From Pocillopora verrucosa (taxonomy: Eukaryota; Cnidaria; Anthozoa; Scleractinia; Pocilloporidae): a stretch of 64,000 bases of DNA. Shown here in pieces: positions 42,543 through 55,104 of this stretch (position 1 is its first letter; every line of letters starts with the position of its first letter). Made by a program: the position numbers and the translations under genes. Where the stretch lies: the NCBI RefSeq assembly GCF_036669915.1, contig NC_089325.1, forward strand, positions 6,358,900 through 6,422,899. The letters are read 5' to 3'. The notes under the pieces were generated by a model. It ran no database searches, was not told the origin of the DNA, and saw only the letters and a program-made list of their open reading frames with translations.

Positions 42543-42715
42543 AATTTTCAATATAATGTCAAAAGTCATCTTGGATTGTATTAGGTCTGCCTCACTTTAC
42601 TCTGTGACCAGCCTAAAAACTCTTGTTACTCTTTTAAAAATCCTAATTCAAAATTATAAATAATAGCCCCTTGATTGCCTAAGTTTTCCTGTATTTCTGG
42701 CTCAGTTGTTCAAAG
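42543..42715. mobile_element. CCAAT-rich MITE family, truncated copy
   Basis: Begins attttcaatataatgtcaaa and continues tcatcttggattgtattagg; the right half is lost. It lies in the presumed UBL3 3' UTR. Confidence 0.5.
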
Positions 42716-43453
42716 GGCAGATAACGTTATTCAACAGATAAATTTCTTTCCAGTGATTGAATATGTGTTGACAAAACACACCGCACAATACACCAGGTAC
42801 AGATATATCCAGTGGATAGGGTTATCCACCTTTCCAACAATGAAGGCCTGGTAGTCTGCTTCAAGTTCTCATTGGCCACTTATGATTTTCTTATTTGTCC
42901 CCATCAGCCATTGCAATTTTGTAGCTTTGGCTTTTGGGACACTGGATCAAAAAGTGCTCAATTAGTTAATTTAAATAGGTCAAATGAGAGAAGTCATCAA
43001 AGACATGAGTAATAGTTGTGTTAGTAATGGAAGATATTTTCTTCCTTTTTTACCATAATTTATTATGATCAATGATCACTCATAAGCTAAGAAATAATGT
43101 TTTTTTTAGTAAATATTTTTTTTAATTTCATGTTCTGGTCAATACATTGCTCTAATTGTCATTTAAAGTAAACTCTTTAGATTTTCACTTGTTATAATCT
43201 GTTTTTCAATTGTAAGTCACTACTATATTGGCTTATACATCTTTTGCTGCTGTGACATGTCTCAGTCCCTTGTGACAAGTCATGTTTTTCTCGGCAAGAG
43301 TCTCAATTAGGCCTCATCTATGTTATGTTGGAAAATGGAATAGTGATTCTATTTCCAAGGTCAGGCCAGCTGTCATCTGCTCACCAAAAGCAGAACACTC
43401 TTCAAAGCAAATAAATTTGGAAACAGGAGACAACATTTTCCAAGCTCTTCAAG

Positions 43454-43500
43454 AAGAAACACTTGCCTGCAAAACCAAGAATGTAGGCAAGTGTTTCTTT
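43454..43500 (+). other. Strong RNA hairpin in UBL3 3' UTR
   Basis: The arms aagaaacacttgcctgc (43454-43470) and gtaggcaagtgtttcttt (43483-43500) pair over about 16 bases with one mismatch at the loop base and a 12-base loop. Outer complementary segments, ctcttcaag (43445-43453) and cttgaagag (near 43545), could extend the structure. Confidence 0.7.
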
Positions 43501-44919
43501 TGGTAGTTTTTATTGCATTTTCAATAAAGCAAACTTGCTTCTCCTTGAAGAGGTATAGTGTTGCTTTCAAATTTACCCAGGGCTGAGCAAACATCACTCA
43601 TATTAATATAATTTCAAAGCTTTCTTCATTGCAGCAAAAGTACTGCATAAGAAATCAATTTTTATGCATATAGATCAAGAAATTCTCAAAGGTTAAAAAA
43701 ATGTGCTCTACAAATGTACTGGTTTTTCTAACTCCTGCCGGAGACAAGATGCATTCAACAATGTTAAAAGGGTGTGCCCAAAATTTATAGTGAGAGGTGA
43801 TGGTTGGGTACTTGTAGGCAACACCATGTTAACCATTTTTGTTGTTGTGATTCTTGTCACATATAGCAATTTTTAAGCTCAACAAACCCACTATACTCTG
43901 CCATTAGGCATCTTTTACCTAATAACTTTACAAGGAGTTGTAGTTGCCATGTGGCACTTAGAGACAGGAGAAGTTTTAGGAGCAATGCAAATGTGTAAAT
44001 CACACTCGGGAGATATAGCATGACTTTTTACTCATCAAAATGTTGTTAAGATCAAATTTCTCTTTCAAGAGTATTCCATGTCATTTAATAGCTTACACTA
44101 TGCCTTATTTTTTACATTGGTGTCACTGAAAAAGGCAATCCAATGAGTTGACTTATTATTTTGATCAATTTACAGTACTTCCATTATTTTATGTTAAAGA
44201 GGGACACTGTTAGAAATTTTTATGTTAAGTTTGCCATCTTTTGAATTTAAAGAGATGTTAATTCAAATTGTTCCTTGGTATAGCAGAAGCTAAAGTATGC
44301 TTTAGATACCATGTTGGGATTTTGGTGCTGTTCAGTGTCATGCTCTTTCTTTGTTTTAAATCATATTACAATCACAACCATTTCTACCACTAAGAGACTC
44401 CTACATTTTTTCATTATTATTTCTTAGTTGCTTTACCACTGCAGTTTCAGTGAAGGTTTAATTTTTATTAGCTATGTGCAAGGAATTTCAGAACCCTCTG
44501 TATTATTCCCCTTTTCAGATTTTCTTGTCACCTTTGAACTCCCAGAGGTAATTACTAAGTTGAAATATACTTAAGATATGTTTTCAAACAAAATGGAGCT
44601 TGGTAATATTCTATTCAAGGTCTCAGAACTAGCTAACAAAAAAAAAGTGTTATTTTCGGTTGGGATAATCTGTAGGGTATATCAGGTAAAAGTGTGCTTT
44701 CATTCTTGGTGACTGTTTTTGCCTATTGAGCATAAATAACTTAAATTTTTTTATAAAAAAAAATAGATTTTATTTTCTCACATGTTTACCTCACCTTATG
44801 TAAATATATTAAATAAACTGCTGAATAAAAGGTCTTACTGCGTGTACACAGCCTTGTGCTTTTAATTGGAAGATGTACAAATTAAACAACATTTATTCTG
44901 GAAATCTACCTATTTATCT

Positions 44920-45121
44920 GAACCCTTGACCCCAAGATCTGATTTATTTAGTAACTCTTACTATTGCCTGCCATACAATTTTAAAGATGCTAGCTCAAAG
45001 AATTTGGGATTGGATCAACTACTAATCCTCTAATTGATAATTTTCTTTACTCTCACCTCTTGTCAGCTTGATATTGTTAGGAGAAATTCAGTCTTGGTCA
45101 CTCATGTAAGTTAATGGCTAA
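44920..45121 (-). mobile_element. TTAACCCTTTA element, type A, inverted, diverged
   Basis: Begins tgaacccttgaccccaagat and includes ggattggatcaactac, tctcacctcttgtcagctt and ttcagtcttggtcactcat. It lies in the spacer after UBL3. Confidence 0.7.
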
Positions 45122-45429
45122 CCAGTAACTTGTTCTTGGAGCCTATGTTACAGATCTCTAGCAAAAGGGGTGTGTGAGACCCTCTCTCAAATGGCTGATG
45201 ATGGAAACGGACTTTGTAAACAAGATTGTCTTTGAATAAGAACATGGTCCAGTTTGTAAGAAGCTAAAATTCTCATGGAAAGTAACCAGTCTTTATTTGC
45301 TCACCTGCCCACTTCATTCAATCATACTGAAATTCCATGGCAAACTGGACAAGTTCTCCTGGTTCCCATCTCCTTGCCCACTGAAATACTGATAAAGATT
45401 TCCCAGATCTATTGATTCATCATCACTTG

Positions 45430-46510
45430 TTGCACCAGTAGGTGCATAAGGCTCTCGCATTGTCCACCCAGCCCCCCATGTCACCTGCCACCACCTTGGC
45501 CATATTGCAGCTCCTTCACCCCGCCTTGCCTCTCTCTCTTCTGACAGTCCTTCTCCCTCTTGCCCTTGGACCTGCCAGTGTCCACCCCAATGCTGTAGAA
45601 CAGTCATTCACACCCTCTCCTGAGTATGTGTCCTAAACAGTTCCACCTTCTTTGCACCTTGTCGCTAATTTCATCGATCCCTGCCCTTTCATCAACTCTA
45701 TTCTCTTGTTAGTCATTCTATGCTGCCATCTAATCCTCAGTATTCACCATAGGTATTGGCATCGGAAACTGTTCAGTTTTTTTTCATCAGTCTTTGTGAT
45801 CTTCCATGTTTCACAACCATATAGCAGGACTGGTCGGACTGAAGTCTTGAATAGTCGTATCTTGGTTCCCCTTCCTATTCCTCTGGCTGCCCACACCTTC
45901 CATAGCCTCTGGAATGCACCTTGTGCCCTCTGCAGTCTGTTCCTGATATCTTTACTGCCTCCACCTTCCTTGTCTACAATAGCTCTAAGATACACAAACT
46001 CCTTGACATCTTCCACTTCTTCACCAGTCACCACAGTGTTCTCCCTGTTCTGAGCAAACTCAGTCCTCATTTAGTTTAAGGCCTACTCCGGCTTCTTCCT
46101 CCATCAAACTCCCACTCTTCTCACCCAAGTCCTAAACTTAAATGGAAGTAGTGTGATGTCGTCTGCAAAATCGATATCCAACATTGTTGTTAAATTCCAT
46201 TGCATCCCTCTTCTCTTGTCTGCTGTTGTCTTCCTCATGATCCAATCCATGGCCAGTAAGAATAAGAATCCTGACATTACACATTCCTGCTTCTTTACTC
46301 CCCACTTAATCTTGAACCGGTCTGATGTCTGGCATCCGTCAATCATTGCCCATTCAAACCCTTCATAAATGCCTACTATCACTCTCACCATCTTGTGCAG
46401 AATTCCATAGCTACCCATGATGTTCCACAAGCTTTCTCTTTCTCTTTTTTTCTCTGTGTACCAAATCAAAGGCTTTTCCAGAGTCCACAAAGTGCATGTA
46501 AATCTATTGA
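45430..46510 (-). pseudogene. Decayed LINE reverse transcriptase fragment
   Basis: Fragments of a non-LTR retrotransposon RT run 5' to 3' on the - strand. From about 46510: HFVDSGKAFD, IVGIYEGFEWAMIDG, CVMSGFLFLLAMDWIMRKTT and the RT signature FADDITLL; then, after a frame break, VKEFVYLRAIVDKEGGGSKD, RLWKVWAARGIGR and RPVLLYGCETWKITKT. Further breaks follow to about 45430. A purine-rich insertion interrupts the start. No endonuclease and no element ends are seen, so it is a dead 5'-truncated copy. The clade cannot be assigned from this alone. Confidence 0.9.
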
Positions 46511-48224
46511 TTACTGTTTATAATCACCAAGATGGTTTCTGATAGTTATTCAAAAGAGAGCCTCAGAAAAACAGGTGAAAATCAGAAAACAACAAAAATT
46601 GGATATTCAGAATCCTCCAAACCTTTTGTAACAACAGAGAAAAACTTAACATTCACTCACCGTTACTTTCACTGCCATGCACACTAAAAGGGAATTAGAC
46701 ACATAATAAACTTCTGTTCTCCAGCCAAGTAGCCCTCTGAAGGGAAGCTTACCCTGGTTTACAAGGCATGAAGTGACAGAGGATTACTACTACCACTACT
46801 ACCCTTACAAAACATGCCAATCCATCCAAAGGTTACCCGCAGCATTTCATTGCCCTACCCTGGCAATTTGGTGGTATCCAATTATTTTATACTACTGAGA
46901 GAGAGAGAGAGGTACTGAAAGTGAAGTGTTTAGTTCAAGATAAGCCAGCTATTGAACACAAAGATCGCATCCAGGAGTCCTGTGCACTTGCTAGGAGGGC
47001 ATCATGTCCCACACAAACACAATGAAATTTCAAAATTTGTTGTTGCTTTTATTTTCTTGTCATCTGCGTGCATCCTCATTAACATACATATCTGATTTAC
47101 ACTTCTACTTTAACATGTAACTAAGACTATCTGATGATGAAGTAACAGTTACCATCTACCATTATTTCTAAAATAGAACTTACTTTATTTAAACCACTTT
47201 TATTTGAATATATTAATCACTAATTACTGTTTTATGAGATTTTTGAGATGACATGACAACACAGATAATTACAATTTATTTGAAGCACTATCATTAAATT
47301 CATTAGCTTGCTTCAAAGACATAACCTGGGAAAGCAGACACCTTTCTTTTCCAGACAATTAAATAACTACCTGAGTGCAAAATATTCTTGATAACTTGAA
47401 ACTTGCCTATATTTGAGATAATTTCTTGAAGGAACAAAAAAATACAAACCATCCGCTTTGTGTGATTGATAACTTACTAAAATATTGTTTTCAATGTATT
47501 CAGTCTTTTGGGACAAAAGCATCACTGTGACAACCAAGTCAGAGACATATCAGAGAAATATAGTTTTAGCAAATGTATGCATACCATTTAACTTTCAAGA
47601 CATTTTTGTGTTGTTTTACAAAAAAAGTTGATTTAAACAGGAATACGTCTCTTTCATAGACAGACTTGACATGATTTTTTATTCTCTCTTAAACCCTGAG
47701 AAGAGATCCATATGCAGTGAACTACATTTTTAAGCAAACAGTTCTTGCTGATAAAATGAGGATGTAATCTTGATATGCAAAATACTTCTCTTTACCAATT
47801 TACAAGGAAATTTATAGCAGCTAGAAATGAGAATTTATCAATCAAATCTAAGGCAGTTCAAGGTCAACCAATCTTTATGGGTGAGTTTTTCAACATTCTT
47901 TTCAAACTCCAGATTTCCTTGCTCACTGAATCTTTTTAATTTCCTGTCATTGTTAAAACATGATCTTTTTTTTACCTTGACAACTGAGTCTATATTAATA
48001 TCTAGCAAGTTTAACAAAATTCAGATTGCACCAGTGATATATTTTTTTCCCTTCACAAAACCTAATCTCAATCATCCTACTGCCTGTAACCAGGCCCTTC
48101 ATCTAAGAATTGTGTGAGAGACAAAGGCTTTTATCACTTACTTTTCATTTCTTGTCCATCTCTAAGTCTCCGGTAATATTTCTAATTGAAGAGCATGTTT
48201 GCTAGCTAATCATAACCTTCCTTC
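46511..48224. other. Spacer without a recognised gene
   Basis: AT-rich, with a short GA run near 46900. No exon, RNA gene or clear repeat is supported. Confidence 0.4.
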
Positions 48225-48440
48225 TTAACCCTTCAACTCCCATAAGTGATCAAGAGAAAAAAATTCTCCAAACAAAATCAATACAAAATCAAACAGACAA
48301 GTGACGAGAACAAAGTGAAAAAAATACGATCAGGAAAATTATTAGTAAATCCTCTACCAAATTCTCCTTACTAACTTCATAGGAACTGTATGGCAGGAAG
48401 CAAGGAGGATTTTCATTAAGATCTTGGGAATGAAAGGCTA
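48225..48440 (+). mobile_element. TTAACCCTTTA element, type A
   Basis: The left end is ttaacccttcaactcccata and the right end has decayed to gggaatgaaaggctaa. It lies about 250 bp past the RAB9 stop. Confidence 0.75.
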
Positions 48441-48689
48441 AATTTTACCACCTCAATGAATTTCCCAGAGCCTTTCCCCAAGTTCACCCTTACATCTGCT
48501 ATTGAAAAGGTCGAAAAGGAAGGAAATATATGCGAACATGAATTGGACATTTTGTATGCATCAGTATCGTCAAAATGAAAATCGAGATAAGGAAATGTTC
48601 ATCAACCATTCGACGCCTCCATATATTCAACATCCGATTTTAATTTTAAGTAAAATAGAAATAAATGTTAAAAATTAAACATCACCAGA

Positions 48690-49307
48690 CTATTCACAGC
48701 AACCTGAACTTTCTCTCTGAGTAACTCTAGATAAATTCACTCCCTCAGTGGCAGAGAAATCACTTTTTGCTTTGGTTTGTTCCAATTCGTTCAGTCTGTT
48801 GACGGCTGCATGGAAGGCATTGTCCACATTCGTCGAGTCTTTTGCGCTTGTTTCGTAGTAGGGAATTCCACCGATCTCCTGACAAAAGTTATGCGCTTCT
48901 TCTTGCGTCACAACCCTCTCGTCAACGTCAATTTTATTTCCCAAAAGAATAAACGGAAAGGTGTCCTTGTCTTTCACATCAGCGTAATACAGAAATTCCT
49001 TCCGCCACATTGCCAAATTTTTGAAGCTTTGAACATCGTCAACGGCGTAAACAAGCAAACACAAGTCTGATCCCCGATAAAAAGGCGTCCTTAAGCTTTT
49101 AAACCTTTCTTGGCCAGCTGTATCCCAGATCTGTAAGGTGTAGGACTGTCCTTCGACATTCACATCTTTATTCAAGAACTCCACTCCAATTGTGTGGAAG
49201 GATTGCGTGTCGAACTTGCCGCTTACAAATCGGTTCATCAGCGAAGACTTTCCAACACCGCCATCCCCGAGCAGAACAACTTTTAGAAACGTTGACTTGC
49301 TAGACAT
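48690..49307 (-). CDS. RAB9: Rab9 GTPase
   Basis: Late-endosomal Rab GTPase; its mammalian homologues drive late endosome to trans-Golgi recycling. A single uninterrupted exon encodes 205 residues, and human RAB9A also has an intronless coding region. Seen: P-loop GDGGVGKSS, switch I with FHTIGVEF, switch II WDTAGQERFKSLRTPFYRG, guanine motifs GNKIDV and ETSAKD, and a C-terminal CC for geranylgeranylation followed by one residue. The segments NKFDTQ-like GKFDTQ, EFLNKD and KEFLYYADVK identify Rab9 rather than Rab7. Start: MSSKSTFLKVV at 49307 aligns with the family start; an in-frame ATG ten codons upstream (49337) is less likely. The catalytic glutamine (AGQE) is present. Confidence 0.95.
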   Translation of the reverse strand: MSSKSTFLKVVLLGDGGVGKSSLMNRFVSGKFDTQSFHTIGVEFLNKDVNVEGQSYTLQIWDTAGQERFKSLRTPFYRGSDLCLLVYAVDDVQSFKNLAMWRKEFLYYADVKDKDTFPFILLGNKIDVDERVVTQEEAHNFCQEIGGIPYYETSAKDSTNVDNAFHAAVNRLNELEQTKAKSDFSATEGVNLSRVTQRESSGCCE

Positions 49308-50426
49308 TCTGATTCGCCGTAGCGTACAAATTAACAAATCATACCGGGAGAAGAGACAAGAACAACTTATGTACCTCTGATTACCTTCGTTCCTTCAAAT
49401 TAGCTGAGCATCACGTGATAGAGCAGAGAGTGAGACACTTCGGTTCGAAGTGAGTGATGGGTAACTCTGTTTCAGGTTCAAAATAACAAGTTACTTTTGA
49501 GGAACATGAGGTACACGCCTAACAATTTTTGTTTTCGCAAGGTGAAAAGTCAAAGTTTGAGTGGAAAGTAAAGGAATTCTTGTCTTAACAGTAATATCAT
49601 CAGAATAGCTTTCTAAAAATTGCTAGTAAGTCAGAAAAACAAGTTAGCCTGATATCCAAACAATATCCAGGCAAATTTGGCTGCCTCCTCAATGCCTAGC
49701 ATGATAAAACTTCCATTTACAAAGTTTGAGATAATTTAAAATTCAATGTAAATTCAGATTTTTTATCTTTATATTGGATCTGAAACTATATTCCACAAAA
49801 CAACAAAATGAAATATCTGAAACGTTATTTCAATAATTATTTTTGGGAGGATAATGTTGTATTTGAAAGATAGAGTGATTTCTGGAGTGCTCCAGTGGTG
49901 CTTGGTTATGCAAAAGACTTCTCTCACACTGGAATTAAGTGTAACTATTGTACAAAAATGCCAAACACAAATTAAATGACTCATTTCAGGCTTAATACTC
50001 AAATAAGCAAGGAAACAGAGAGAATTTCTTTAAGGGAAAATGGAGCTGCATTTATTAAATTATTTTTGGCAAATTTTACACTTGATTTAAGCTATAAAAC
50101 ACAAAGTAATATAAACATTGCAGTTACTACATGACCACCAAATGAAGTGTGCCAAGTGGGAAACTTTTATTGTAAATTAAGTTACCAAATAACTAGCCTA
50201 CAGGACAGATGTAATTTTTTTGCATCTTTCAGGTGAACAGAGGCAGGCAAAAAGCTAGGAGTGCAAAAAAATAACACATGTATGCATACTATTGTTCAAG
50301 CTCTTCCCCTTGAGCATAACCTGCATTTTATGTTCACTTCACAATTACCTCCAATCTCCTGAAAAGCACAAAAAAAAATCACACTTGTTCTCCAAGCTAC
50401 CAAATCACTGATCAACAGTACAATGT
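49308..50426. other. RAB9 promoter side and THEM6-like 3' flank
   Basis: Spacer between two genes on the same strand. The part nearest 49308 should contain the RAB9 5' UTR, possibly with a non-coding exon. No motif or repeat is clear. Confidence 0.4.
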
Positions 50427-52209
50427 TCACAAAGCATTCTTCAACATAGCACTTGATGCACTGTTGTACTGAATCCAAAGATGTAAGTCATGAGGTATGG
50501 GTGGACTAGGTGCATTCCATCCAGTCAGTTGGTGAACTAGTTCCTCAGGTGAAATAAATTTTTCTCTCTTATTTCCTTGAACTACTGTATTCTTTGTTAG
50601 TGCAACTGCATAAACAAAGCCATCCTCTCCTGTGAATTGCTGCTCTAAATAGAAAGCACTCTCATCCCATGCTATGACTCTTGTTTTCAGAAATACTTTT
50701 TGAAAAAGTTCAAGCGATCGCCGATAACGCACACTAGCAGTAGCGATTGTCACACCACACCTACTCTTTCTCATTACACGCATCATTCCACTTGAAATCC
50801 ACAAATTAATTCTTCCAAAGTCACATTCACGGAGATACCTGAAGTAGACAAAGGCATTAATTTTTTCAAGCAAGAGCTAAATTTTACACCATAGCTAATC
50901 AAGAGTTGGTAACAATTCTTTACGACACTTTGCTGGTAATCATGTTCCTGTTACTCTCTTTTGATTACCTTACACTGCAAGGAAATTATGTTGGAGGAAG
51001 GCTAGCCTATGTTTATCAAAAATAGTGGTCATTCACAATTTAAGAACAAAATCCTAACTGTTCCCAAATGCCAATAAAATGCTGGCGTATGACCACCCAA
51101 GCAGCAGAAGTACCCTTAGTCCCCATAATTCTGTGTTTAAAAGTAAATGATTTCTCTTACAGCTTTCACTTGAAAAAAAAACTTAATGCAGAACACAGAA
51201 GAGCATTTACATGAAATCTTTCCTGCTTCTGCACTACCATGTTACTTCAACATCCCTTGTCATTTCATTTTCATGTTGAAATACAAAGTACAATTTTGCA
51301 AGCTACAGGCAGTATTTTAGAAAATCACCAACAAATTTTTTTATAAGAAATAACATCCCAGCCAGCATTCTCACTAATTCTTAGAATTTTCAGTCACATA
51401 AATTTCATTTCCAGTGCTGCCATTTTGAGGATTTGTCGAACACTCCTGATAATTTATTGAAGTAAGAGAAAGTTAGGTTGTGTCAAGGACATCAGTGCAA
51501 TACAAACGATAGGAATACATGTACCTAGAAAGTCATATTTTTTTAACACACAAAGAAAGTGAAAGAAAAGACAGCTAACATGAATAAAAAGCGAAAGGAT
51601 CGTCAGTGTTCCAGAAGAAGAAAAAAATGGTAACTGGTTTCGGAAAGATATGTTAGAAAAGGAATGAGGCCTTAATGTAATTCTAAAGAGCGCAGAACCT
51701 CGAAAAAATACTAAAATCGTTAATTTAAGATAAAGCGTGCTGCTTCCCCGTCAGAGAACTAAAAAATATAGTTTGAATCAAGTTCCTGTTTCAAGAAAAT
51801 ACGTTTTTGAATAAATACAATGATATATTATTTATTCATGATCAGAGACATGATATTTCCTTTTGGAAACACAATTCCAAATATTCCCCTGGAAACTGTT
51901 CATTCATCATGGTTACATATCTCACCTAGCATTGTTCATGTGAAGATTCAGATCAATATCCGACGGAAGGACGATGAAAGTCGTCTCAAATACTTCCAAG
52001 AAATCAGGGGACAAAGCTCTACTAAAAATAATCCTTCTCAAGACAATCCACGTCACGCGTAGACTCCAATTCACGTCAAAAAACATATAAAGAAGGGGAA
52101 CTATGAAGGCATATACTCCTAGCAGTCTCCTTAGAAGCACTGCTGTCACAATAATAGCCAGAAAAACCAAAATTAGATTCTTCACTCGCCCCATAACTGC
52201 CCACTCCAC
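50427..52209 (-). CDS. THEM6: THEM6-like hotdog-fold protein
   Basis: Homologue of thioesterase superfamily member 6, an ER-linked acyl-CoA thioesterase-like protein. Two exons, 52209-51926 and 50838-50427, join in phase (R split across the junction) to give 231 residues, against about 208 in human. The N-terminus is hydrophobic: LILVFLAIIVTAVLLRRLLG and AFIVPLLYMFF form one or two membrane segments. The hotdog domain follows, with the family signature LPSDIDLNLHMNNARYLREC, then RYRRSLELFQKV, WDESAFYLEQQF, GFVYAVAL and the ending HLWIQYNSASSAML. All match THEM6 in order. Catalysis is not established for the family, so thioesterase activity is inferred. An alternative start is the second Met, five codons in. 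Confidence 0.92.
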
Positions 52210-53143
52210 AGACTGAGCAGTTCTCAGATCGCTTTCAGTGGAGAGGACATTAGCCTCGTTTTCAATAAAACAAACTTCTCCTCCCTCTCCCTCGTCCCTG
52301 CTCTTCCTTAGTGAAACGCAGCAGCCAAAGGTCGGGCATGTGCGAAGGTATCAATTCTAATTGGCTGCAGGCAAATATTTCCCAGCGCAAAATTTCAATT
52401 TTTCCAGAACTGTCTTTTTTTGTACAAGAGATGGTCTTTTGCTCTTGAACAAGCACAATGACATTTTTTTTTTCATAATTTGAGTGTACAGATTATCCTT
52501 TTAGATAACAAAAGTTTAAAAAAAAATAACCTGAAGAAATATGGGTATGGTCAAAAGTAAAAGTATGCGAGTAAAATGTTTCTCAAGATTGCAAATTAAT
52601 ACCTAAATCATTTATTACTTTGTTCCATACACTCAAGACTTTCTACCAATCAAGCATTGTTTCAGGTGTTACTTCAAAAACCTATGCTTCCAGCTACCAC
52701 AAAATGTTCTGTGAAATCATGGGTAAATAATACCAGTACAGGCATAAATGGGTAAGATTGGCCCATCATATCTCCTTCTCAAATGCATTAACTTTTTTAT
52801 TGCAGTTCTCTAGAGACAGATTGATAGGTTTCAATCAAAAGATTAACAAAAAGTGTTTGACAAACTTTATCTCTGAAGATTCGTCTTAAGCCATTAACAA
52901 ATCAGTTTTTGTTGAAAAATATTGACAACAAAGAAAATGACAGGAGCAACGTAAGTGCTTGGCAAGTCTTGTTTATGCCTCAGCTTCCACTTCAAGGCTG
53001 AGCCAGTAATAAACTAGCTTGAAACATCTCTCGTTGTCCAAATACAGCACATCCAACCTTGATTTTCTTCTTGATGCTGATTCTTATCCTGGATGATTTC
53101 AAACTTTCTGTTTTTTCTTTCCAACGGCAAAAAACATCCAATC
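52210..53143. other. Spacer between THEM6-like and the 65-residue gene
   Basis: The left end should hold the THEM6-like promoter. The right part is probably the 3' UTR of the small gene. No coding exon or clear repeat was found. Confidence 0.4.
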
Positions 53144-54919
53144 CTATGGTGACACTTCTAAATTTTGAGTATCCTTGTGTTCTTCAACTGCAGTCTGTAA
53201 ACAAATAAATCAAATGAACCCTTTCACTCTTTAAATCTCATTAGTAATTCTCCTTACTGTCTACCATACAATTCTTATGATGTTAGTTTGGAGAATTTGC
53301 TTTTGGATCAACTAATTATCCCCTATTTGATGTTTTTTTTTAAATTCTGATCACTTGTCTGCTTAACATTGACAGGAGAAATTTGGTATTGGTCACCCAT
53401 GGTAGTTAACAGGTGTACAACATAGTGTAAATGCAAGTTAACCCTTTAACTCCCAAGATCTGATTGTTAATTCTCCCCTGTACCTGCCACAAATTTCCTT
53501 GTAAATTAGTTATGAGAACTTGGTGCTAGATCATGAAAGCAGCTTCTACCTGATAAGTTTGAATAATTCCATCACCTGTTTGCTGAAGAATGTATGGATA
53601 TTGTCCAGGGAAAAATTTTATGCTGATCACTTCTGGGAGTGAAAGGATTACTGTGTTGTGTTCTTGGGTATAACTCTACTTTCACAGTGCTTTTCTCCAC
53701 CTTGGAGACTTCTTATTTTTTGCTTGGTAAGAATAAGTACTATCAATGTTTCAAAAAACTTAATGTAGAGTTGCTTTCACTAATGAGAGTAGAACAAGCC
53801 CCAGTATTAAGGGAACCTTGGAAAAGGCTTGCCTTACAACTTTAACACACAACACATGGTAAATGATCAAGTTACCGCACTGATAACCTTACCTCAAATG
53901 TAGCAAGCATGTGTTCACACATTGCAGTGAGTTCTGATAGACCTCTTCTCAAAACATCTACAGCAGGAATACCTAAAACCATAGCAAATGTGGTAATGAC
54001 AGATCAGGAATAATGAGGCTGATCATCTTACCAATGTAATGACATTGTGACAGTGTGGTTTAGGACTCAATGTGAAGGCTGGAGGTCAAAGATTCAAATG
54101 CCCCTGTCTGTCAGTACACAACTGGATTTGTTGTCAGGATTCCTGCTTGGGATTCTCAGAGATAAAATTTGTACTCACACTCTGCCATGTAAATCCATGA
54201 TCATATCCTACATTACACTTTGTAAATTTTTTATAAATTAGGTTAACTGTCTCAAAAAAAAAAACAGAGGTTCTAAATGTAGTAACACGCAAAAAAGTTC
54301 TATTTTCAATTTTTGTCTTTACAACACCCACTAACCATTTGTTTGGATTCGGAGATTGATCCTGTTCTCTGATGGATGTGGAATGCTGTACCCACAGAAC
54401 ACTACATCAGGGCTTCACATAAAGGAAAAAGCGAAACATCAATCTTCAAAAACTTCTTTCATTTAAATCTTCAGTAATGATTGTAAAGTATAAGTATAGG
54501 CAGACGAGAGTACCGTAGTGAAACTTTTAAGAAAACGAAAATAAATAAAAACCAAACGCAACTTCTGAGACAAGACTTCTGAGCAGCAACAATAACTGGT
54601 TTTGTACCTTTTTTTGTACCAAAATCATCTGTAGCTTAAATAAGATTAAAAGTCGCCCTACTTTTTCGCGATGATGTATCTCAAAGAATTTCCCAGCGTA
54701 TGGTCTTCTCCGTGCAAAACAAATGTGACACATGTTTCATCCTCTCCACTGTCTAGGGGCATCTAAAACAGGACCAACGCACCAGCTAACTACGATTTTA
54801 CATATATGTGATCACAAGTATTTCCATGCTTTATTTTCCTTAGAATCAATACCTACCACTTCTAATCGGCGTAACTGTCCGCCTATTTCAGGATCGGCTC
54901 CTTTATCGTCGGCCGCCAT
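53144..54919 (-). CDS. Unrecognised 65-residue protein
   Basis: Three exons, 54919-54853, 53972-53893 and 53194-53144, join in phase with GT-AG introns to give 65 residues. It begins [20 protein letters not shown], continues [20 protein letters not shown] and CEHMLATFE, and ends [13 protein letters not shown]. There is no signal peptide or membrane segment. The middle is predicted as an amphipathic helix with regular Leu/Ile/Met spacing, suggesting a small coiled-coil or complex subunit. The ATG lies in a CpG-containing GCCGCC context and the gene starts head to head with VAMP7. I do not recognise the family. The evidence that it is real is three phased exons and a well-placed start, not homology. 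Confidence 0.65.
53216..53410 (-). mobile_element. TTAACCCTTTA element, type A, inverted, diverged
   Basis: Contains attctccttactgtctacca, ttttggatcaactaattatc and attggtcacccatggtagtt. It lies in intron 2 of the 65-residue gene. Confidence 0.7.
53438..53715. mobile_element. TTAACCCTTTA element, type C, plus SINE fragment
   Basis: 53438-53650 runs from ttaaccctttaactcccaag to gggagtgaaaggatta. It is followed at 53650-53715 by gtgttcttgggtataactct and cttttctccacc, the SINE body also found at 39056-39255. Confidence 0.65.
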
Positions 54920-55104
54920 GTTGAAATATTTCATAACCCGAGTAGAACAATAGAGTAGGACAGCGGGAAAACAAGGGTGCTTTGAATACTTCGTGTATTT
55001 GACACCATATACCTATCAATGACGTCATTCAATAGGTAAATGGCGTAGATTCTATTTGAAGCATTTCAACGAAAGGAACCTTCAATTTTCACCCAAAACG
55101 AAAG
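54920..55104. promoter_or_regulatory. Probable shared promoter of the 65-residue gene and VAMP7
   Basis: The small gene starts at 54919 on the - strand. A likely non-coding first exon of VAMP7 ends at the donor AAAG|GTAAGC at 55104 on the + strand. The interval is compact, contains tgacgtcat (a CREB-type palindrome near 55020) and has no TATA box. Confidence 0.5.

Larger units (their letters stand above)
42367..44830 (+). other. Presumed long 3' UTR of UBL3
   Basis: No gene lies in this stretch after the UBL3 stop. AATAAA signals occur at 43523-43528, 44812-44817 and 44824-44829, so transcripts could end at about 43.5 or 44.8 kb. A strong hairpin (43454-43500) lies before the first signal. 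Confidence 0.45.

Noticed and set aside
45652-46053. 133-residue frame on the + strand
   Set aside because: It is the antisense shadow of the LINE reverse transcriptase fragment.
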